Of a stretch of 64,000 bases of DNA, positions 48,601 through 63,600 are shown piece after piece. This DNA is from Montifringilla adamsi (Eukaryota; Chordata; Aves; Passeriformes; Passeridae). Location: assembly GCA_017590115.1 (NCBI GenBank), contig JAGGNK010006448.1, positions 12,153,049 to 12,217,048 on the forward strand, read 5' to 3'. Below the pieces are notes generated by a model, which worked only from the letters and a program-made list of their open reading frames with translations, was not told where the DNA came from and made no database searches. The translations under genes and the position numbers were made by a program. The stretch's first letter is position 1. Every line of letters begins with the position of its first letter.

Positions 48601-51600
48601 TAAATTCTCTTTCTGGCCTTTCTGTTTAACAGTGTAAGTCTGTTGTGTCTCTAGGTACAGTATCTGTATGTAGATGGTACGTGGTACATCTCAAAATTCT
48701 GAATATACAACAGCTCCTTGAACTGTTTGTGCATGTTTTGCTCTAAGGGTGTATAAGCAAGCCTTGCTTTTCTGGAAGGCTTCAGATTAATTGATTTGTG
48801 CAGAGAATTGTACTTTGAAAATGTTTCTCTTGTTATGGAAAATGCTGGGCAAGGATAGGAAACCCTGCTGTGATATATGGGTTCAGTTTTCTGCTCCCCC
48901 AAGGATTACTTTTTCTGACCTTTGAAAGTAGACTGAATAACATTTTCTAAAGTACCACAAGTCATGCCTTTAAAGAGGAATGTCTTAAACACTTAGATCA
49001 CACTTGTTGAAAAATGAGACTGACACTTGCATGCGCATTTGAAGTTTTGATAGAAGTTGAAAACAATAGGGTTTTTTTCCTCTTTTCTTTCATTAAATGA
49101 AAACCACTAAAAGAAAAAGCAAAACTAGGGACTACTTGCCGTCTCTTATGACAATGTTTTTGTATTGTAGACAATGTAGATGCTGTAGGTCTTCTTTATC
49201 ACTTTACCTTAATTTGAAGTAAAATTTAAAATCCCATGTTAAAAACTAACAGAGGCATGTTTCAGTACTAGTTTCCCACATTTATTTCTTCAATCATGTC
49301 TTTTAGATCAAGACTTTGTCTGCTAGAGCTGCAGCTGCATTTGTGCTTGCTAATGAGCTCAATGCTCCCCTTCTTAAACATTTTGCAGACTTGCTACCTG
49401 GAATCTTGCAGGTAAGAAACCAAACAAGTTACACTTAATGTGCCATTACTGTCTCTATTGACTATATACAAATGTAAGTTATTGGTCTGTGAATTGGTGA
49501 ATTTTTGCTGAGGCCTGAATTAACTGACCCTTTTAGCCAGACAGCAGTTGCCAGCAAGATGAAGTGGAGACTAATAAGGAATTTTGCAAATAGAGGATAA
49601 TTGATAGGATTTTAAGGAAAGTTGCTCATTGCTGATCATCTTACACAGTGTTACAGAGATAAATGAGTTAAAATTCTTTGTAAGGTATATAGGTCAAAAT
49701 CATACAGCTTTTAAATTAACCATGATATTGAAATACAAATATGGGCTATCCTGAGATTTGAAGTAATCTGTGATTGGGGAATTCATGGACTTGTGATATC
49801 CTGTATCTCTTCACTTTAGAGGAAAGCATAGAATTATTCTGAACATAGATTCTTAGACTGAAAACAAAAGTCTGTAGAAATTATCTTTATTGTTTGATAA
49901 ATAAGGAAATTGCAAATAAAATGCGATTTTAAGCTTCATGTGGTTTCTGAGGCTGGATTAGATCTCTTGGATGGATGAGTTTGAGCAAAAGTTGAATTCT
50001 AGTGTAAGGTTATCTACATTTGCAGAGAAGCCTATTGTAAACCAAACCAGAGACAGAAATGTTTCGGGCTCTGAAGGATGAAAAATTCACAGTACACTTC
50101 CCTTTCTATATCAAGAAACAGTGGAAGCAGCTAAGTACCTGTGATAACGCAGGAAGTGAACTTCTGGTGATTTTAAATTAGGCTCAATTTACATTAAAGG
50201 CAGACTTCTCACTACAGTCAGAACAGCAGGTTCTTGTTGACAGTGTGAGCTGTAAACTGCGTGTGCTTTCTGGCAAGCTGAAGAAAAATTTTGCCAAATC
50301 TACTGGCATCTGCAACTAATGGAATTCTGCTTGATCTTAAGTGCAAACTGAGAGGAATTTATCCAAATCATCTGAACTTGAAAGTGAGCTGTAGTGTGTA
50401 TAAGTTTTTGATATTGAGGTCTCTGGTGGTTAGTCCCTCTCCATGCCTCTGTCAGTAACAATTTTGTTGTTTAAAAGTTGTAACTGCCTAAGAGGACCTT
50501 GGCTACTTACAGTACTGTGTATGTGGGGGCAAGGCAGGGTTTGGGTTGGTCATACCATTTGTCTTGATGTGTGGCACTTAAATAGAGTTTTAGATTTTGG
50601 GCTAATAGCCCACTCTGTGTGCTGTAACTTTCAATGCTACTCTTATACTACTTAGACACTGTAACAACACATGTACTTGGCTTGCATTTTCAAGCTTTCT
50701 TTTGCTAATGCAGAGCACAGAGCTGTGCTATGAAATCTGTCTTTTTAAAATACTTACTGCAAGAAGAACTAGATTTTCTGGCTGTGGTAACACAAGATGG
50801 ATATGAATATCTGAGTTTATAAATAGGAATGTGTTAGAATAGTGGTGAGTGACCTTTGGAGACAGTTGGATGCTTTTTTTCTTGCTGTTGAAATTAATTT
50901 TGTTGAAACACTGACATGGTAGAAAAAGTAAAAATAAAATTCTGACTTGGCATGTCAGTACTTTCAGTACAAGATCTATAATGGTACTGCTGGAAGTTGA
51001 ACTTTCAAAACTGACAGTTGAAACTTTTACCCAAAGATTTCTGTTGCAAAGGGAGGCAAAAGCAAATAGAACTTCATTGACTTCCTTGGACGTTGTTTGA
51101 TACTACAGGAAAGTGCTTTTGCCTTTTAGGGCCCACTTTTCATTTCGAGCTGCTTTCTTCAGCAAACCACTCTTGCTTTAAAAAACTGTCAGAGTTGCAA
51201 TTGATATAAAATACAGTTTTGAAGAAAATTCCAGTAAATATTATTGTCCTTTGAGAGAATCAGAGTGTTATAGCTATTAGACCAAAAGTCCTTAACCGTG
51301 ACAGATTTTTTTTTTCCCAGAACATTTTTGGTACTAGAAGATGATGCTTCTGTTTTGAAAGTGTGGGTTATAGAAGTGCCATTATCAAAAATGTTGAATT
51401 ATAGAATTAAATAGTGAAAATTATTTAGTTACTCACTTCAAAAAATGTTTTAACATTAGGAAGACATAAAATACTTTGCTAATGAAAATTCCTTTCAAAA
51501 TCTCAGAAGAGAGTGTAAAGACTTTTTTCTTTGGAGCTTTGTTTCCTTCTGGATTCTAACACCATTGAGTAACAGTGTTCTGGTTTGGCAGTAAAATATC

Positions 51601-54600
51601 ATCCTGATCAGTTAAAAGTTTTAAATTACTTTTCAGAATGTGGATATGGGTTAGGAAAGATAGTTGCAAAAAGCTTGATTTCTTTTTCTCTATTCAATGT
51701 CTGTGACTGAAGGCTGAAAGATCTGCTTTAATTTGGTGGCTCTGGAGGCATGTCTGGAAAAAAACTCTTTAATCTTGTGGTTCCTGGTGTTTATAAGCAT
51801 AACCTATTCAAAACTTTTCTCACGTAACAGGCAAAAGGGAAGTTAGGCTCATTTTCCTTCTTCCAACTCAGGCAGAGTTGCGTACTTTTAATTGGATTTT
51901 GAAGTTGTTGTCAGAACCAAGTGATTTTGCATGTTGGAACCTCTGATGTGTGACCTTAATTCTTTCTGATTGTCTGCAGTGTTAGATTTTAACATTGTGA
52001 GCCATAACTTAGTTGTAGAAAATTTGTAGTTTTGGATGCTGCATAGTATCCTGTTATGGACTTATGCACAGAGGTCACCATAGCAGGGTCTGGCTCTGGG
52101 ATCCTGCTGAGCGTTGGAATGAAGGCTTCTGATTAATTGTGTTCTGTTAGTTCTCAGGTTACAGCTTGAGCTGGTGCCTCCAGAGAGGGACCCCTACCCC
52201 AATTCATGTCTCTCATTTGTACGTGTGCCACTGATGGCCCAGTCCCCGGCCACTTAGTTCTGGTTGCTGGTCTCTTGATTTCTCACTGGTTTTCACTGTT
52301 GCAGAACTGGCCTTCTGATGAAGTTACTTCATTCTCTTGGAATTGTCTGCTTGATTCTTATCTTCTTGTATCTGCTGGAATCAGCTAGTTCATTTTTAGA
52401 AGCATCAGTTTTAACAAAAAGTTTACTCTGGTCAGTTCTTGTGGCCTCAGGCTTTGGCTATTTAGCTACTAATGCCAAATGAGACTGTTCAAAGAAACAA
52501 GAATACAATTAATGAAATTCCTTCTGTAACACTGGTCCTATTCATAATGTTTTTTGTTTTTATTTAATCTTATCTCCATCTTATCTTTTTATAGGCTCTA
52601 AATGATTCCTGCTACCAAAATGATGATTCTGTTCTGAAATCCCTTGTAGAAATTGCAGATTCTGTTCCTAAGTATTTACGACCACATTTAGAAGCTACTT
52701 TGCAGCTAACCCTGAAGGTAAAGCTAGGAGTGTTTTTTTAAGAATCATTTTTTCCACCCCAAAACCTCTGTTCTAACCATCTGCTCTAATCTTTTGGGTT
52801 GTAGTTGTGTGGAGATGCCAGCCTCAGTAACATGCAGCGTCAGTTGGCACTTGAAGTAATTGTGGCCTTGTCAGAAACTGCTGCTGCTATGCTGAGGAGG
52901 CATACAAATATTATTGCACAAGCCAGTAAGTATTTTCCTCATTTTCTTTGTAGAAACAGTCTTTTTTTACAAATTAAATTGACTTTGCTGTTGGTCAGTG
53001 GCAAAACCACATCTAACTTAGAGTTTGCTAGTGCGCATAGCATAAGAAAACTCAATTCAATGTCACCTAATGGAGTAACCCTCTTCCTATTATAACTCTT
53101 CATAAATTAATCCGTGCCTATGCAGCACCAAAAATTTGAATGCAGTGGACTCTTACTAGATGTTTCCAAGGAAAACTACTTGCATGCTTTTCAGCTGGCT
53201 TTGGAAAATTTTACTGTAACAAAAAACTAGCATTTAGTTCTGAAGTTCTACATTTGGAGTTTGGTATGTAGGCCAGATACTCTGTGGTGCTGGCAAGTCA
53301 AGACTGAAGGAATTCAGCATGCATGTTGAGCAGCAGTGGTGAGTTAAAGCTGTGAATTAAAAAATCAGGTACTGGGATAAATACATAGAAATAATCTAAT
53401 TCGTCTGTTTAACATGTGGATGGTAAAGTCTTTAAAGAGGCACTTTTAAAATCATGCATTATTATTTGAAGTGCTAAAAACAAATATCTTCTGGGCAGCT
53501 CCAGCATCAGTGCTGTTTGCACTGGCGTTTCTTTGCCTTCTAAACCTTTTTCTTGACTAGATCAGGGCCCTGGCACAGCAGTGTAACCTGCTTTTCCCTC
53601 CCTGTCATACTTGTGTTTGTCTAAATTCTTGCTTGTTTTCTGAAACTTGCATAAAAGATAACTTTTGCTGTGTGCTCAGCTCAAAAATACTACAATTTTT
53701 CTGTGTGCTTAGCATAAGGAAAGTTGTATAGATGTCTCTAAAATTATAAAACTACTGTTGGAAAATGTCGCAAATTAAATCTGCTTGGCTTAAGTGTTAA
53801 AATATTGATGAGAAGTTTTGTTTGCTAGTAGAATAGTTTTTTAAAGAAGAGGTTCTTTAGAACATATTTTGGAGTCTGTAAATTTTCAGAACGCTCTATT
53901 TTCCCTCCATCCTGTAGCTTGTTGGAATTATTAACGCTTGACACTTGCTGACCCCACATCATTACAAGCTTCTTATTTGTTCAGGAGAGAAGTACCTCTT
54001 ACCTCTTTAGAATGTATTCCTGTTATTTTGAGTTGCTAGTTGCTGTTTAGGAATGAAATACTTCTATTAAGATAAAGCACCATATGGGAAAGAAATGCCT
54101 TTCATTTGCAATTCATTGTAAAATTAGTCTTATTATTAATGTATCATTAAGGAGAAAGACATTTATTTTGCAGAACTGGTAAAGCAGTTGTGTTCAGGGA
54201 ATGATAAAAAGGTAGCAAAAAAGGACTGCTTTTTTCTTGGCTTTGTATCTTAGTTTAAAAGGCTTTCTGTTTTCATTAAATGGAGAAGTTGCTAGATCAC
54301 TTGATACTCACAACTAGCACTGGGACTTGGGCAAAGTTGTTATCTTGTGCTGGTTTTACTGAGCACAGTGCTGGTTTAGGAACGTGTGTCCTCTGTGCTG
54401 GTTAGCTGCTCAGGAGTCCACTTAGATTAAGACTTCCCTTCTTGAGCTCACAGGATTGCAGAGAGTTTTATTGCTCTGATAAGAAGCAGGCTTAGTGGGC
54501 TTATGCTTAACTTGTTTGTAAGAGTCTATATATTAGCAGTAATTAAATGTTGAGGGCTTGTTGGGACAATGTTGTAATTTCTATGCACGCTCTACGTTTT

Positions 54601-57600
54601 TTTAAAAACTCTGTGAAATTACGCTTCCTGGCAGCCACATTCATGCAAAATATTAAGAAGAAGCAAGAAATTGTAGGTTCTAGACATAATGATGGCCAGA
54701 GTGTGTTGGATGAGTGTGTTCTCAGCCTTTTTTGTTAGTAGCAACAAACACTGACATGACTTTTTGGAGCCACAGAGCATTTATGTTTGATGATGTTTGT
54801 CTTCTGTGTTCCTTAGCTTTTGTGACAAACCATGCTTTTGCTGTGTGTACTTATGTGTGTCTGTGTCTGAAAATCTTCTGGACTCGGGCAGTTTTTGAGG
54901 TCTAATCAGTGTATATAAAACTGACATGTGGACATCATGCTAGAGAGACCATAGTGTGTGTTAAGGTATCTTGATAGTACATAAGAGCCCTCTGGAGGTT
55001 TCTATAGTCATAGAATATTTTCTGTCTGAAAATACATACATCAAGCAAATAAATCCATAATTTGATATTTGCTACTCGATCTACTGTGCTATCAGTGAGC
55101 AATATTTTTTTCTGTCATCAGTTGACCAGAAGTTTCTCATCTGTCCAGATATGTGGTGGTGAGTTTGCTTAGGGTGTTGTCTCTGTGGTAGATTACAGTA
55201 GTGTAGGTGTATTACGAAATTCAGCAGTTGCAGTATACTTGATCAGTTCCAGTCAATCTCACTAGCAGCATGAGCAGTTACTAGATTCCTACTAGTTTTT
55301 CAGGTAGGTTGCTGTAAAGGGCAGTTACCTGTGGTAGCTGTCTTCAAGATGCGTGGTAGGCTGTGCTAAAAAGATTGTTAAAGGTCAAAGGTTGAGTATT
55401 TGTCTGAAACGTTTTGTTTCCAGGTCAAAGTGATACTTTGTTGCATAAACAATAGTAAATTCAAACTGCTCTAAGTGATTGGTGTGTAGTACGGACTAAA
55501 GAAGTGCTTAAGAGCCCCTTACTTTGCTCTGGAAGTACAAGGTAGACTTTTCATCCCTTGTGCTTCTGGAGGGCACAGCAACTGGTAGACTTAGAGCAGA
55601 CAAACCACTGTGCTCCTTCCTCCTGTGAGAACTGGTAAGAATAGCTGATGCTGATTGCATAGTAGTTTAATGCTGTGATAGAGATTATGTAATATTCTCT
55701 ATAAAGACTTAGAATGAGAAGAATGGGCAGTCTACAGAGGTAGAAGAAGAAAACTGGTGGATTATAATGTGCAAGATATGTTCATTATACAAAAGAAAAA
55801 TTTGCATTAGGTGGGAAAAAGGAAATCTCGAGTTCTAAACCATGGCCTCATTGTAAGAGAAAAGCTTTATGCTAAGCGACCACTGTATAAATAGATAACA
55901 AAATTTATTATGCTAATAAAACTAAGGGTTCAGTAGTATTCTTTCTTAATAGTCTCTTTCATTAGTAAATGTTCAAAAGATGATGTCAAAGTTTCAGAAA
56001 AATTAAGGAAGTTTATCAGAGTTCTTAAGGTCTATAATACTGTTTTTAACTCTTTCACGAATATAGACTTTATTAAGGAATTTGCTTTTTATAATTGTCA
56101 TGATCTACGAAAAATTTTTGAGTTGCGGTAAGTTATACACAAGATTTTTACTCTCAATTTGAATGTTCTGGAAGTACTTCTCTGGCAATCAGTTCTGGAT
56201 TATTGGCTAATGCAGTTTGACAGACCTGACCATCTGCTACTGGAAGAAAAGCTGGTTTTCTTCAAAAATTTTTGAAATGAGAAAACTTGAAATTCATACT
56301 TTTCATTTGAGAATCTATTTTAAGAGATCAGACTGAGTTTAAAGCTTGTTTTTTTTCAGTTCCTCAGATGTTAGCAATGATGGTTGACTTGGAAGAAGAT
56401 GAAGATTGGGCAAATGCAGATGAGCTTGCAGATGATGATTTTGACAGGTAATTATGAAACCAGTTGTTTCAATGTTTTATCAAGGCTGTGGCTAAAGGCA
56501 CATTTAAAGTGCAGAATGCAAATGCCTGTAGTCATTACTTTTTCTTTATTCAAAAAACTATTGTAATTTTGTTCCTTCAGTCATGAGCAGTTTATATGTA
56601 GGTTACTTAGGCAGTGTTCAGCAAGGAAGTAAATTATTTCAGTTTTCATATTTGCTGTAATTAGACAAGTTGCATGTCCCCATGTTTGCTGTTTTGTACT
56701 GTTGTAGCTTTTGAAAGCCTTTAGCTTTTTTTTTCTGTCATTTATATTACTCAGTTCAGAAGTCAGTGCCTCCTAATCTGCCAAATTGAAGGCTAATCTT
56801 GAAGTTAGCTGGAAGCCATGTTGAAACATATTGACCTGTTTAATTATCCACAACCAATGTCTTTGTATTTTTCTGTATCTATGCCCTTGAAAATGTGTTG
56901 TTTTCAAAAAAAGATGACTTTGGAAGGATGTCATTATGCATGGCAGAATTCCTTGTTGGATTTCACCTAGTCAAAAAATACTACAATTTTGCTATTATTT
57001 TACATCCCTTGGTATGGCTGGCAATAGCTTATCTTGTTGTGTGTTAGGCAAGAAAGGTCTAAAGATGTCCAGTCATTTGGATTTGCTTATTCCTACATGC
57101 TTTGTAGCTTGCTCTAACTTTTTACTAAAACAGTGGTTTGCATCCTGTTACCTTTATTCTTGTCCAGCTGCTGTTAGAGTGAAGTGGAAGAAAGCAGAAA
57201 TAGGTGTAGGAGGTAACTATCTCCACACTTCTGTAAAGACATGGATGTTCATTTACCAGTCTAGACACTTCTTTGACATACCTGGCTCATCCAGACTCAG
57301 ATGTAATTAGTGTTTTGAGACAATTTGTCTCAGAACACTTAGAGATCTTTGTAGGAAAATAGACAATAAAGAGATGTTCTTTTACCCTGAGCTGTAAAAC
57401 AGCTTCTAATAGATAGCAGGCATGTAAAGACACAGCTAGAACTGACGCATAGGAATTTATGGAATAATCCATTTAATCTTTGCCTTACTTGAAATGATCT
57501 TTTTACTTCTCTTTGATTATGAAATTGAAAGTGAGCTGTCCTTTCTTCTCTCCCTCACATGGTAGACCATACCCTTTTAACCTGTTTCCTGAGTGCTGAA

Positions 57601-60600
57601 ATTTTGCTATACAGGTGTCAGACACCACCACTACACTCAGGTTTGTTAAGTATTTGAATCTTTTCAGTCAATAAAATTTCAAGGGGGAATAGAATATTCA
57701 AGTTCATATCCTTATCAGGCCTTTCAGGGTGTGGAAATTTATTCAGATGGCTTGCTCTAGGCAGCTTAGTAAGTATGCTGAATCATGCACTTGAGGCATG
57801 TCATTTTCTCTTTATTGTCAGCAGAGTAACTTTGTTCTTTTCAATACAGCTTAGCTGCCTATGGATTTTGTAATGAAAATTTTCCTTTTCTTTGTTAGAA
57901 GTCACAAGTAGAGTGAGCACAGATCAGAAAACAAGTTATGCTCAACAGCCTTAGCCTGAAGGAGCTCCTTTGGCCCTCGAAGTAATAGGAGAGCTTGAGG
58001 CTTAGACACAAACTATTGCACATGAGCTGGTCTCTGGTGATCCGTGTGTGTGAGGGCAGTTTCTCTTTTAGCAGGGTCGCTCCTGGTGCTGCTGTGTGCT
58101 TCCCACCATTGAAGCTCACCTTTGTGGAGAGCTCAGTGGCTGATGTGTATGCTAACGTCTCCTGGTGCTCGAGTTTTGTAGCTTCATAAGAAGACTGAAA
58201 TTTTTGTGCAGACCCAGGAACAGGCTAATGATCACTGGGCTTCGCCCTAGTTAGGGTGTGTTCAGATCTGATGAATGGGGATATGAGTCAGCCCACACAA
58301 AAGCAGCAGGGAATACTTTAGCATTTCCAGTTTTTTGTTGCTTCAGCTTTATAAAGGAGTGAAATTCTAAAGGAGGAAAAGATTAATCCGACTTCCTCTT
58401 TTCTTGGCAAAAGTCTTGTGAACATTAGAGGAAGATGTGTGGTCATTTTTCTAGATAAACTATCTTTGTTTCTTGAGGCTGAATGTGGGAATTAATGGTG
58501 GGAAGAAAGCTCAAGGAATGGAATTTCAGATGCAAGCTGCTGTTAACTTTAATGAGTTTGCTCCAGTTTAACCCTGTGTGCCCATGCTCTATTGTCCTCT
58601 GGTGATGTGTCTATTTGAACATGACAAATCTGAGGAACAAATACAATGCTGTCAATATCGTTTCACAATCACCTTTGTTCACAGCTTGTGAGTTTCTAGA
58701 TTATTTATAGTTCGTAACGATGCAAGAACTTGGGGATGCAAGCATAGTAATACGAAGACTGTTTCTGACCCAACTGACTGAAACTTTAAAGAAAGGGGAG
58801 ATTGATCCCTTTGTGCACCATTACTCAACGTTTTCATCATCATGGATGTCTAGGATGGACGTAATAACCTTGAGTTACCACACTGCCAGCCATACCCAGA
58901 CTGTAACAGTAGTTATCTGTGTCCTGGAAACTTTCTCACTTTTTGGTAGGGAATAATTCCATTGGGTGGAACAAATCACTTTGCACAGATAATGTTGGGC
59001 TATTCTAACTTCTGTAACTGGCCAAGAGTCACAAATTCCTCACCTGGACTGGGTGTTTTCTGCCCAAGTCATTGACAAGAGACCATGCTACTGAGTACAG
59101 CCATCCAAGAAAGGTCTCTGGTGTGCCAAAGTTTGAATTCTGCTGGTTCACCTGAATCATAGCAAGTCTGAATTGGTTTATGTTCTCGTGACAAAAAGGA
59201 ATGGCCAACATTATTCATTGCAAATTTAGTTTCACCTTTCTGGGTGTATGTAACTGCTGTGAAATTCAGTCTGTACCTTTGGACCTAGTGCTAGTAGGAC
59301 TCAAGTTTCTTTGGTAGTAGACTTAATCAGTGGCCTGCAGATAACAAATGTCTCAGTGAATAGTAAATAACCATTTTGTGACTGGTGTGTGTGTGTTTTT
59401 AAATTTGGGTATGGTTTATTTACTTAAAGAAGCTCATGTCTTCAGATGACAAAAGTTTGAAGACTAGAACTGCAGGGAAGAGCTCTCTGTTGGACTGCTT
59501 GTTTTATTGTAGATATCAAACCACTGATATTTGTGTAATCGATATTTAGCAATGCAGTGGCTGGTGAGAGTGCACTGGACAGGATGGCATGTGGCCTTGG
59601 AGGGAAACTTGTTTTGCCTATGATTAAAGAACATATTATGCAAATGCTTCAGAATCGTAAGTAGCTGCATTTTCTTTTATTATTTTTTAACAATTCTGTG
59701 CTTTCCAGGAACTTCAATACCTCTTAAGTCTTTGTGTTTAGGTACTTGATATGTCATTACACATTTCCACTTTTGATGTCAGCAGCAAAAACTGTAAATG
59801 CTGTGAACTTGAAATTTTATACTTAGACTGATTTATTAAACTTACATAGAGTGTATTACAACACTTTTTCTGGTACATGAACAGCTGAGCAGAGATGTCA
59901 TAAAAACAATTTTTTTTAAAACACTGGGAATTACATAAAAACAAGGGAAGACTTGGGGTTTTTCTATTGCAGAATATTCTCTCTAAATCCCTAAACAGAC
60001 CGTCACAGTACCTTGTTTGTCTCAAGTGCCACCTGTTTTTCTGTAGCTCAGTGGTTTTGCTTTTTCAGAAGTGCTGCATTTAAGTGAAATTTTAATACGT
60101 TACAGTTCATAGAGGAAAACTTGATTATTTTTTTTGTCCCCTTGGAATTTGATGGACTGAGGTCGTTGGTAGGCTGTCTGTCTGTTTGGTGTGCTGATTT
60201 TAGTACTTGTTTCCTGAGGTGTTTCTATATATTCTTATCAGTTGTTTTGTATGCTTCATTTGCTCTTAAAATACCTGTAATGCCTGCTCAGCCAATGATA
60301 GAAAAAATACTGTGCATTGCTTTCAAGTTCTTTCACTTGACCTGTGGTTTGAGCCTTCGGAGTAGAAGATAACACAGAAGTTCTGGGTACTATTTCTGCC
60401 TTCTTGGTTTAAAACCCAGTCCAGAAAAGGCTGTTAGCATTTTGGGTGTGGAACAGAGGGCTATTCAAAGTAGCACCTGCTGTGTGTGAGCACTTACAAA
60501 GTCTGTTTGGAATTAAAGGTTTTTGTTTTGGTTTTTTTTTGAAAGAAAGTTTCATTAATGAAATGAGCTAACCTCAGTGTTGGTAGCTTCTAGGCCAGCA

Positions 60601-63600
60601 ACTAGCTAATTTTGTAATACATTCAGAGAAGTGTAGAGTCTGATAATCACTGAAAGACCTGACTCCTGTGAGGGGGAGGTCATGACATTCATGCCTGATG
60701 CTTGTTTTCTTGTGGGTCAGAGCTGTCCATAACCATTAATACTCTCTGGAAGAGGGAAATGAAGAAGATGTTGCTGTAGCTCTCCCTGGTAGGGACTTGG
60801 GAGGAAAGATGAAGACACTTAGGTTAAAACATTGACAGTACTCTCAGAAGTCAAACTTTCCCTTCTATTATCCCCTCTTTCTTACAATTATTTGTTGAAA
60901 TAATAATTTAAGGCTTTGGAGTTTCGATTGAGTGGCCAGATGGTCCAAAGATGGTGTTTCATTTTGTAGATTCATTAATTTCAAGTTTGGAATACATGCT
61001 AACAGTAATGCAGTGGGGGTGATGATGTGTAGGCTTAACTAGGAACATCTAATGAACTGAAATAGCACAAAATAAACTGCTGCCTTTCTATTGTACCTTC
61101 TGTCAAGATGATACTTCATCGCATCCTGGTCAGACAGAAGCTTGAGTGTCAGGATTCTACTGCTCTGAACTATGATGTTCTTCATTCCAAGAATGTAAAA
61201 TATTATTAGCAATAATGAAATACTGAGCTATTTTGGGAGATAAGTTCTGTAACATGCCTTTCCCACAGGTCATTTGGTAAACCTGTTTATTCCTGTGGCT
61301 TTCTCTTCTGTAATCCCAATGATTTCTAGCACAGAGAAAGATTTTTATAAAAAAAGAAATAAAAGAAATTGGAGTTTCTCACATGTTACTCAAAATAAAG
61401 AGAGAGGGGCATGAAAGATACATTTCAACAATACTCACTATTCTGAGAATAAGCTAATATGACTTGGAGGTGGGGAAAGTTTACATCGTAAGTTGAATGT
61501 TGCTGTTCCTACAGCCTTGAGAAGACTGCTGGAAAGTTTAATACCAGTCATTTATTTGTTTTAAATTCAGATACTGTTTGGGTCATTAGACCTTTTTCCT
61601 GAGGAAGATATGGGCTCTTCCAATGATACTAAAACAGAAAAAAAGATGGGGGAGAGGGAAATAAAAATACTAAAAATACTGTCTTGATGTTTGCCTGGTC
61701 AGCTCATTTAATTAAAATGCTGTTTCCAGGTATTAGTACTATGTATGTACTTGTATCAGCAGTTAAAAATTACTTTTTCTAGGTCTGGATTTGGCCTGGA
61801 TTAGACTCTCAATTTTTTGTGCATCTCTAGAAGTATGTATGAGGAAAATGGAAATGCATTTAACAAATCAAGTAGATGTATTAACTTTCCTTCCATCTCT
61901 TGTTCTTCACTCTGCCTCCTCCTGTGTCCGCCAGCCTCTGCAAAGAAAAGGTGATTAATCTTTGTGGTCCTTGGTAGTTTCCAAAATGAGTAACACTTCA
62001 TTTTCACTCTTCTGTAGCTGACTGGAAGTACAGGCACGCTGGCTTGATGGCACTCTCTGCCATCGGAGAAGGTTGCCACCAACAGATGGAGGGAATTTTA
62101 AATGAAATAGTTAATTTCGTTTTGCTGTTCCTTCAGGATCCTGTGAGTATTGTTCTAGTAATTATATCAAAATGTTTTCATTTCTGCTCTTGTGACTGCT
62201 TGTTAACTATTCAACGGGAATACTTTTTCAGCATCCCAGAGTAAGATACGCCGCTTGTAATGCTGTTGGACAAATGGCAACTGACTTTGCACCTGGGTTT
62301 CAAAAGAAATTTCATGAGAAGGCAAGTAGTAGAGTAGTAGGGAAAACAAGTGGTAAAATTACATCCCCTTCAGAAACTTGTTGTCTGAAAAGTAGTGTTT
62401 CTTTTTCAGGTGATAGGAGCTCTTCTTCAAACCATGGAGGATCAAGGCAGCCAGCGTGTTCAAGCCCATGCAGCTGCAGCACTCATAAACTTCACTGAAG
62501 ATTGTCCCAAGTCACTGCTTATTCCATATTTGGATAATCTAGTGAAGCATCTTCATTCCATTATGGTGATAAAATTACAAGAGGTATAATACATTAAACA
62601 AATTATTTGATGGAGGGGTAGCCTTGTCACATTAGCAGAATAAGTATAGCTGAACTAAGACCTCAGAAATGAGCCAGTACACATATCTGCTGGTGTTGGT
62701 CTAAACTGATGAGAATTAGTATATATGCAAAAGCAGATTTTTACATTTGGCAGGCTTTTAAGTAAAATGTGTGCTTTTAATATATAACACTTTATTCTTC
62801 TTCTTTCCAAGTTGATACAGAAAGGCACTAAGCTAGTTCTGGAGCAAGTTGTGACTTCAATTGCATCAGTTGCAGATACGGTGGAGGAGAAGTTTGTTCC
62901 CTACTATGATTTATTTATGCCCTCCTTAAAACACATTGTTGAAAATGCTGTTCAGAAGGAATTAAGACTTTTACGAGGAAAGACTATTGAATGCATCAGT
63001 CTAATTGGTCTTGCTGTTGGCAAAGAAAAGGTGAGCTTAGATTTTATAGAATGGTCTAAATACACTTTATAATGCCTTTATTTTTTGTGGTATTAGCACT
63101 GAATTAATATAATCACTTGTTCAACATACAGCTATATTGTTGCTGATTTTTATGCTTGTCTTTGTTTCCATTTCTGAGGTGACTGTGTTGCTGGTTAGGT
63201 TCACAAATTTGCAATAGAATCTTACTGTAGCTTAAGTAATTCTTGTCACACTGAAAAATGTTGAAAGCAAAAATTTTTTCTTCCTTTGAGGTTTTTTTTT
63301 TTTTTTTTTTTTTTGTTTTTTTGTTTGGTTTTTTTTCTTTAATTAAAATGACACAGCCTCACATTTAGGCAGTGTCAGGGACAAAATGTATGCATTTCAA
63401 AGGGAACTTAGTTTTGTAGGTGGGTGTCTGAAAAAGTTTAATTTAAGTGAGCATTTAAGTCTATGAGAAGTAGCATCTTAATTTGCCTTTTAAAATGTAG
63501 TTGTTTCCTGTGTCTAGTTTATGCAGGATGCATCAGATGTAATGCAGCTGTTATTGAAGACACAAACAGACTTCAGTGATCTAGAAGATGATGATCCACA

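Noticed and set aside
62274..62498. Alternative open frame running from exon 12 through intron 12 into exon 13
   Set aside because: It is the intron-12-retained reading, which leaves the conserved IPO5 frame; the GC-AG splice restores a perfect match.
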